Source of the DNA: Mesostigma viride | Taxonomy: Eukaryota; Streptophyta; Mesostigmatophyceae; Mesostigmatales; Mesostigmataceae | NCBI GenBank assembly: GCA_009746045.1 | Contig: RPFO01001729.1 | Location: 1 to 40,000 of the forward strand | DNA: 40,000 nucleotides | Direction: 5' to 3' | Part shown: positions 34,458-40,000 of the stretch, one piece after another | Position numbering within the stretch: the first letter of the stretch is position 1 | Layout of the letters: the number at the start of each line of letters is the position of its first letter | Position numbers and translations under genes: made by a program | The notes under the pieces: generated by a model | The model's input: the letters and a program-made list of their open reading frames with translations, nothing else | Databases searched by the model: none | Told to the model about the DNA's origin: nothing

Positions 34458-35504
34458 AATTAATGATGAGGATTCAGGCTCCCATGGTGTCATCATGGCC
34501 CGTCTACGTACATGGATGTCAAGGAATAGTAAATGATGAGGATTCAGGCTCCCATGGTGTCATCATGGCTTGTCTACGTACATGGTTGGCATTTATGTAA
34601 TTAACGAGGAGGATTCAGGCTCCCATAATGTCTCCATGGCTGGCCTACGTACATGGATGTCAAGGAATAGTAAATGATGAGGATTCAGGCTCCCATGGTG
34701 TCATCATGGCCCGTCTACGTACATGGATGGCATGTATGTAATTAATGATGAGGATTCAGGCTCCCATGGTGTCATCATGGCCCGTCTACGTATATGGATG
34801 TCAAAGAAAAAAAAATGACGAGGATTCAGGCTCCCATGGTGTCATCATGGCTGGCCTACGTACATGGATGTCTCATAAAAAAAATGATGAGGATTCAGGC
34901 TCCCATGGTGTCATCATGGCCCGTCTACGTACATGGTTGGCATTTATGTAATTAATGATGAGGATTCAGGCTCCCATGGTGTCATCATGGCCTGTCTACG
35001 TACATGGATGGCATGTATGTATTTAATGATGAGGATTCAGGCTCCCATGGTGTCATCATGGCTGGCCTACGTACATGGATGTCTCAGAAAAAAAATGTGG
35101 AGGATTCAGGCTCCCATGGTGTCATCATGGCTGGCCTACGTACATGGATGTCTCATAAAATAAATGATGAGGATTCAGGCTCCCGTGGTGTCATTATGGC
35201 CCGTCTACGTGTTGTTGGCATGTATGAAATTAATGATGAGGATTCAGGCTCCCATAGTGTCATCATGGCTGGCCTACGTACATGGTTGGCATTTATGTAT
35301 TTAATGATGAGGATTCAGGCTCCCATGGTGTCATCATGGCTTGTCTATGTACATGGTTGGCATTTATGTAATTAATGATGAGGATTCAGGCTCCATTGGT
35401 GTCATCATGGCCCGTCTACGTACATGGGTGGCATTTATGTATTTAATGATGAGGATTTAGGCTCCCATGGGGTCATCATGGCTTGTCTACGTACATGGAG
35501 TCAT
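34458..35504 (-). repeat. 70/71-bp satellite array, inverted block
   Basis: About 15 units in the opposite orientation. The switch at about 34457 is abrupt: a unit ends in CCATCCATGTA and the next sequence is AATTAATGATGAGGATTCAGG. This leaves a hairpin with arms of nearly 30 bp (CATGGGAGCCTGAATCCTC and its complement) and a loop of about 25 bases. The outer units match the left arm in order. Confidence 0.95.
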
Positions 35505-35770
35505 ATTGATTCATGGAACAATGAGATACCATTCTTAATTGAAAATTGTTCTTGATACTTTCACATGCATGCCCGGAATCGTGAATTTGTGCGGGTTTCC
35601 ATGATGACAATCCTCATTGAATTCTTGAGCACACAATATTGAGCAATTTAGGGGCACTTCGGCAATGTTGACCATTTTCATTCATGATCAATAAAATTAA
35701 CATTTAATGCAATAAATACATATTCCACTCATTTTAATAAACCATGCAAAAACTTTACAAGCACGCTCAA

Positions 35771-36550
35771 GCTAGGGGTGGGCTGGCATGCACGCGTGGG
35801 TGTGGGGGTGGGCTGGCATGCATGCGTGGGTGTGGGGGTGGGCTGGCATGCACGTGTGGGTGTGGGGGTGGGCTGGCATGCATGCGTGGGTGTGGGGTTG
35901 GGCTAGCCTGCATGCGTGGGTGTGGGGGGGGGCTGGCATGCATGCGTGGGTGTGTGTGGGGGGCTAGCATGCATGCGTAAGTGTGGGGGGGGGCTGGCAT
36001 GCATGCGTGGGTGTGGGGGGGGGCTGGCATGCATGCGTGGGTGTGTGTGGGGGGCTAGCATGCATGCGTAAGTGTGGGGGGGGGCTGGCATGCATGCGTG
36101 GGTGTGTATGGGGGCTGGCATGCATGCGTGGGTGTGTGTGGGGGGCTAGCATGCATGCGTGGGTGTGTGGGGGGGCTGTCATGCATGCGTGGGTGTGTGT
36201 GGGGGCTGGCATCCATGCGTGGGTGTGTGGGGGGGCTAGCATGCATGCGTGGGTGTGGGGGTGGGCTAGCATGCATGCGTGGGTGTGGGGGGGGGCGGTC
36301 ATGCATGCGTGGGTGTGTGGGGGGGCTGGCATGCATGCGTGGGTGTGTGGGGGGGCTAGCATGCATGCGTGGGTGTGGGGGTGGGCTAGCATGCATGCGT
36401 GGGTGTGAGTGTGGGCTAGCATGCATGCGTGGGTGTGGGGGGGGGCTAGCATGCATGCGTGGGTGTGGGGGGGCCGGGGCCGGGGCTAGCATGCATGCGT
36501 GGGTGTGGGGGTGGGCTAGCATGCATGCGTGGGTGTGGGGGGGGGCTAGC
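35771..36550 (-). repeat. 30-bp minisatellite, right arm (about 26 units)
   Basis: Reverse complement of the left-arm minisatellite with the same order of variant units: the CCGG-rich unit near 36475, the CATCCATGCG unit near 36210, and two GCGTAAGTG units near 35976 and 36066. Confidence 0.95.
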
Positions 36551-36766
36551 ACGCCCCACCCCTCCATCGGCACAGCCAGCCTTGTGAGTCTACCCTTAAC
36601 AACAAGGCTGGTAGGACGACACGCCTGAGCAGCATATGTCATGCCTATCTCAGGCTAATAATGTGTGATTTTGTGCCAACAACCAAGTTGTTCCACCCAA
36701 CAACACATTATAAACCCTCTTCCAAAATGCCCAACAAGCCGGACACGTGGAGGACCACACACGCAG

Positions 36767-36774
36767 TATATAAA
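36767..36774 (+). promoter_or_regulatory. Outward-facing TATA box, right arm
   Basis: TATATAAA followed by GAGAAAATAAG, on the plus strand and directed to the outer end. The first reasonable ATG is about 310 bp downstream at 37085. Confidence 0.35.
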
Positions 36775-37084
36775 GAGAAAATAAGCTGACTTTTTATCCA
36801 GCCAACCTGTGGCTAGCTGCTCTGGTTAGCATGACAAATGCTAACATTTACTCAGTGGGAAAGGTGAAGAGACCATTGGAACAGCCTACCTGACGCATGT
36901 GCCACCAAAGCATTGTGTCCCGCAAAATGCACACTGCCTCCTTTCTAACAAGCACGAGCCGCTCTCTTTAGGAGACAGGTGCCAGCTCGTCAGTGTCTGG
37001 GGAAAATGATGCCGCTGCTTAGGAAGACCGCGTGAATTTCCTCGAACACAACTGTCTATAAAGCAAAAGAAATTTCAGAGAAGC

Positions 37085-37590
37085 ATGGAAATAAAAGCAT
37101 TACACCTTCCCGACAGGTTGTGGGCCACGCGCTGCAGCAAGCCAGCCACGTCACAGACGAACTTGCTTAAAAACATCCAGGAATCCAGCGATGCAGCGCC
37201 AGGACCCGCAACTTCATGGCTGCATCTGGCCGGAAAGAAGGCAAAAAGCTTACGCTCAACGAGGTAAGAAAGCAGGAAAGCGCTATCTTAGGACGTTTAA
37301 TACAAGAACGTACCATAACGGGCATTTATTCGTGCCCAGGCGCACAAGAAAGGCCACCCTTTCATGGAGAGGTCGGGCGCGCATGGCGCAGGCCTAATGT
37401 TATCTTACCGCAAAATGACGGGAAAGGTAAAGATAGCAGCGGGAATTTTTACGGCTTTAGAAACATCATTAAACTAGCTTCCATTAGGACCATCAAAACT
37501 GGCAACAATCGACAATCACACCTGCAGGCATCAATTATACTTTATTCATCCCGACAGAAATTCAGGCCGGACCCCCCCTGCCGATGGTAA
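37085..37590 (+). other. Possible outward transcription unit in right arm
   Basis: Two overlapping open frames follow the TATA box. One (37085-37267) ends at an exon-like AG|GTAAGAAAG donor. The other (from 37216, 124 codons) runs to 37590 and is preceded by a possible acceptor, ACATCCAG, at 37180. The matching frame on the left arm (minus strand, about 6860-6410) is also open, and a length difference between arms near 37376 is exactly three bases. The substitutions between arms do not favour third codon positions, so selection on a protein is not supported. No family is recognised. It could be a short non-coding transcript or an accidental frame. Confidence 0.22.
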
Positions 37591-37763
37591 AGAAAAAGAG
37601 CCCGCGACATTATAGATCGCAACTATCCCACCATAAATTAGAATCAGTAACTAATTTTCTCCAAGAATCGAGCATTTTTTCTGCTTTCCGCGAGCCAGAT
37701 TTGTCACGTTTCGTCTAAAAGCAGTCGCCATGGCCACTTCCGCAAGGGGTGCGCGCACCGTGC

Positions 37764-38346
37764 ACCCACTTTTCACGGTACGGAGGGTACCGCGGAATTT
37801 TTTTGGCGCGGAAAATATTCGCCGCCAAAAATTAACCATGCATGCATGCCCGTCGTCTCCAAACATTGCATTACATGCACGTGACGGCGTGTTCCCTCGG
37901 TCATGGTGCGCGGCGGTGCCAGCTGGACTGATGTCATGCCCTCCACGTAGGCTCGTTCTACATTTCAAAACTGATCCATGGCGCATAATTAGAATTTTGG
38001 AAGGTAGAATCAGGTTCTGAAGGTTCTACATAGTAGCCTAGTAAGGGTACACTAACATGTAGCCCAGTAGTTACTAATCCTGCGATCATGACGGAATATA
38101 CATGTAGTGATACTAATCGATACATGTAGTACACATGGTTGGCGCACAGAATGTTGTACAACCTGCCCTACATGTCGGAAAAACGCACACTCTGACAAAC
38201 GTGATTGAAATATATTGTACAACATCATCACTAACGCTACATCCGGAACTGTTCTAGTGAATAGCATTACAATGTACTCCCCCGGCAGGTGTGGGTGCCC
38301 GAGTACTTGGAGTCTGAACACGCAGTGTCGACTCCTATTGGTGCAA
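37764..38346. other. Unassigned right flank
   Basis: No gene is recognised. It contains an imperfect palindrome at about 37798-37833 (TTTTTTTGGCGCGG ... GCCGCCAAAAA) and several scattered ACATGTAG motifs between 38050 and 38180. Short open frames have no family resemblance. Confidence 0.45.
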
Positions 38347-38602
38347 CAGTCACTACAAACGTCGAAAATCTATTGCTCCACCCCCCCAAAAAAAGCGTTC
38401 CGGAACTGTTCGAAGCGAATAGCACTGACAGGATTCGAACCTGCGTCCAGAGTGAGGTTGCGGAGTGAGGGAGGCCAGCCATCATGGTCCGCACACAAAT
38501 CTGGCTCGGGTCCGATCCCTGTCAGTGCTCTTCGCTTCGAACAGGTCCGGAACGCTTTTTTGTGGGGTTGGAGCAATAAATACTCGACATTTGCAGTGAC
38601 TG
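38347..38602. repeat. 256-bp hairpin with tRNA T-arm-like sequences
   Basis: The arms 38347-38445 and about 38504-38602 are imperfect inverted copies. Each inner end carries AGCACTGACAGG next to a T-arm-like sequence: GCAGGTTCGAATCCTGT on the minus strand of the left arm, and CGGGTCCGATCCCTG on the plus strand of the right arm. Each is followed outward by a run of T on its own strand (T7 in the left arm, T6 in the right), as after RNA polymerase III genes. No cloverleaf with D and anticodon arms can be fitted at normal spacing. It is best read as a tRNA-derived inverted repeat or a hairpin element. Confidence 0.6.
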
Positions 38603-38960
38603 TTCAGTTCCGGGCTCACAAATGATTTGCCGGGCACAGGCGTCGTTGCGCGGCGTATCTTTGTGATCTTTTCTGTACAGCTGTCGGAACGGCCCGCGGG
38701 TGCAACCTAGGACCGTTACTGGACACGGAAAAAATTTAAAATTTTTCAGGTTGGACCAGTCGTTTCACATGATTCGTCGTACGTACGCAAATATCCTCCA
38801 CGCATGCCATGTCGACGCTGCACTGACACACACCAGGGACTTTGGAACTAGGTGCGCACCCTGCCCGCCCAGGTAATTGATGCGGTGTTTTGCAGGCGCG
38901 CACCGCCGGATGCGCCCACCACGCCCGCCACCGCACGTCCAGTGACCGACTGTGGTCCAC
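38603..38960. other. Spacer with no recognised gene
   Basis: Mixed-composition DNA between the hairpin and the 373-bp tandem repeat. Minus-strand open frames here are short and show no recognisable domain. Confidence 0.45.
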
Positions 38961-39735
38961 GTTCTTTTTCGCCTGCGGGTGCAGCCCCCATAATGCGTAC
39001 GAGCAGCTTCACGGCTTTCTTCTTTGGAAATCAAGAACAACGGGCCTGACAACAACAACAACGACAGCAGCATCAGCAACAACAAGAGTGAGTTGCGGGA
39101 TTTTACGTACGTGGTTTTCCTAATTTTTTTTCACCTGGCATGTTGAGTATTCATCCCATTTTGCGTCATGACGGCTTCCTGAACGACGACTCTCTCTCCC
39201 TCTCCCTCTCCCCCCCTCTCCCTCTTATTTTTCACCAGGTTTTTCATGCCGATTTTAAATCCCTTTTGCGTCATGCTCTTTGTAGCGTGATGTCGTCAAT
39301 TGTCACTCACAACAATACTATCATTGTGGTTCGTTCTTTTTCGCCTGCGGGTGCAGGTCACGGTCGTTGCGTACGAGCAGCTTCACGGCTTTCTTCTTTG
39401 GAAATCAAGAACAACGGGCCTGACAACAAGAACAACGACAGCAGCATCAGCAACAACAAGAGTGAGTTGCGGGATTTTATGTACGTTGTTTTTCTCATGT
39501 TTTTTCACCTGTCATGTTGAGTATTCATCCCATTTTGCGTCATGCCGGCTTCCTGAACGACGACTCTCTCTCCCTCTCCCTCTCCCCCCCTCTCCCTCTT
39601 ATTTTTCACCAGGTTTTTCATGCCGATTTTTAATCCCTTTTGCGTCATGCTCCTTGTAGCGTGATGTCGTCAATTGTCACTCACAACCATGCTATCATTG
39701 TGGTTCGTTCTTTTTCGCCTGCGGGTGCAGGTCAC
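38961..39735 (+). repeat. 373-bp tandem duplication (two units plus a start)
   Basis: The sequence GTTCTTTTTCGCCTGCGGGT recurs at 38961, 39333 and 39707 (spacings 372 and 374). Units 1 and 2 share most of their length, including a CAA-rich segment, GAGTGAGTTGCGGG, a CT-rich tract and TTATTTTTCACCAGG. The third copy diverges soon after its start. Several splice-like signals recur in each unit (acceptor-like GGGTGCAG and TTTCACCAG, donor-like GTGAGT), so the unit might carry an exon of a longer transcript. No protein family is recognised. Confidence 0.85.
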
Positions 39736-39789
39736 GAGCGTTGCGTGCGGTGCGTCATCAATCCAAGAACAAAACACGATGTGGCTAAA

Positions 39790-40000
39790 CCCTCCCTCTC
39801 CCTCTCCCTCTCCCTCTCCCTCTCCCTCTCCCTCTCCCTCTCCCTCTCCCTCTCCCTCTCCTCTCCCTCTCCCTCTCCCTCTCCCTCTCCCTCTCCCTCT
39901 CCCTCTCCCTCTCCCTCTCCCTCTCCCTCTCCCTCTCCCTCTCCCTCTCCCTCTCCCTCTCCCTCTCCCTCTCCCTCTCCCTCTCCCTCTCCCTCTCCCT
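39790..40000 (+). repeat. (CCCTCT)n hexanucleotide tract
   Basis: About 35 copies of the hexamer, with one shortened unit near 39860, continuing beyond the window end. One strand is pure polypyrimidine. A short version of the same tract lies inside each 373-bp unit (about 39191-39226 and 39564-39600). Confidence 0.97.

Larger units (their letters stand above)
6289..37763. mobile_element. Giant foldback-like inverted-repeat structure
   Basis: Sequence from 6289 inward is the reverse complement of sequence from 37763 inward. Both ends sit at the same 12-bp palindrome GGTGCGCGCACC (6293-6304 and 37748-37759). The arms stay colinear for about 2.7 kb and then both enter the same 70/71-bp satellite, which fills the centre. 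The architecture of long arms made of outer unique DNA plus nested tandem repeats recalls foldback and Galileo-type transposons (established families). Here, however, no transposase gene is visible inside; the only protein-coding material is a separately inserted LTR element. I found no clear target-site duplication, and homology fades rather than stopping sharply. It may be a non-autonomous giant element, or an inverted duplication at a satellite block. Confidence 0.5.
35035..37763 (-). repeat. Right inverted arm
   Basis: Reverse complement of the left arm, in the same order: satellite units, a 266-bp spacer (35505-35770), the 30-bp minisatellite (35771-36550), then about 1.2 kb of non-satellite DNA ending at the GGTGCGCGCACC palindrome. 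Confidence 0.85.

Noticed and set aside
8511-35375. Many short frames reading NDEDSGSHGVIMA or MMRIQAPMVSSW
   Set aside because: They are translations of the 70/71-bp satellite in shifting frames. Unit length is not a multiple of three, and reading switches between two peptide versions.
8541-35505. CRISPR-like array
   Set aside because: Repeats are about 50-bp cores with recurring linkers of a few types, not unique spacers, and the context is eukaryotic with no cas genes.
6280-37770. A clean target-site duplication flanking the giant inverted repeat
   Set aside because: Bases outside the two ends (ending CTATGTCG on the left, beginning ACCCACTT on the right) do not match, and the exact ends are uncertain by a few bases.
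38421-38529. A tRNA gene
   Set aside because: Only T-arm and acceptor-like pieces are present, in inverted pairs. No D arm or anticodon arm fits at normal distance.
39790-40000. Telomeric repeat
   Set aside because: CCCTCT does not match the common telomere units (such as CCCTAAA or CCCTAA), and the same short hexamer tract occurs internally in the 373-bp repeat.

Overview
This is a nuclear, repeat-dominated eukaryotic window. The evidence is a four-exon gene with GT-AG introns of 74-163 nt, an LTR retrotransposon with Copia-type reverse transcriptase and RNase H, several satellite families and long microsatellites. There are no bacterial operons, Shine-Dalgarno-led genes or rRNA genes. The organism cannot be named from this sequence. 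An alga or other protist is a guess from the compact introns, moderate GC content and mix of repeats.

Layout. (1) 1-1213: a possible partial coding end on the minus strand (1-384), a 26-bp tandem duplication, a (TTAA)n tract and otherwise non-coding DNA. (2) 1214-4492, minus strand: a gene that resolves into four exons and one continuous 986-codon frame. Its product has a Cys/His cluster and a DYAENY / SDNC..QFK / HGKGEVDG triad that looks like an RNase-H-fold (DDE-type) transposase. A 230-bp tandem repeat (about 4607-5290) abuts its 5' end, and a 19-nt motif of that repeat recurs exactly inside the gene's third intron. (3) 5300-6288: AT-rich low-complexity and unassigned DNA. (4) 6289-37763: a 31.5-kb structure bounded by long inverted arms. 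From outside in, each arm holds about 1.2 kb of non-satellite DNA with an outward-facing TATA box, a 26-unit 30-bp minisatellite, a 270-bp spacer, and then a roughly 70/71-bp satellite. The satellite fills the centre with about 270 units and flips orientation at about 34457. Two insertions interrupt it: a 7.65-kb Copia-like LTR element (17450-25095, target duplication ATGAT) and a 247-bp unknown insert (27738-27984). (5) 37764-40000: a palindromic AT/GC segment, a 256-bp hairpin carrying tRNA T-arm-like sequences, a 373-bp tandem duplication with splice-like signals, and a (CCCTCT)n tract running off the window.

Two things deserve most attention. One is the giant foldback-like structure, whose arms are built of two nested satellites and were apparently homogenised recently except at their outer 650 bp. 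The other is the LTR element. Read in order it encodes Gag with a CCHC knuckle, integrase, an aspartic protease, reverse transcriptase and RNase H, so the protease lies after the integrase rather than before it. Its LTRs end AGTTAG...CTAACT instead of TG...CA. The element is broken by about nine frameshifts, mostly in homopolymers or low-complexity tracts. These may be real mutations or residual long-read errors, and 99.4% LTR identity favours a young insertion.
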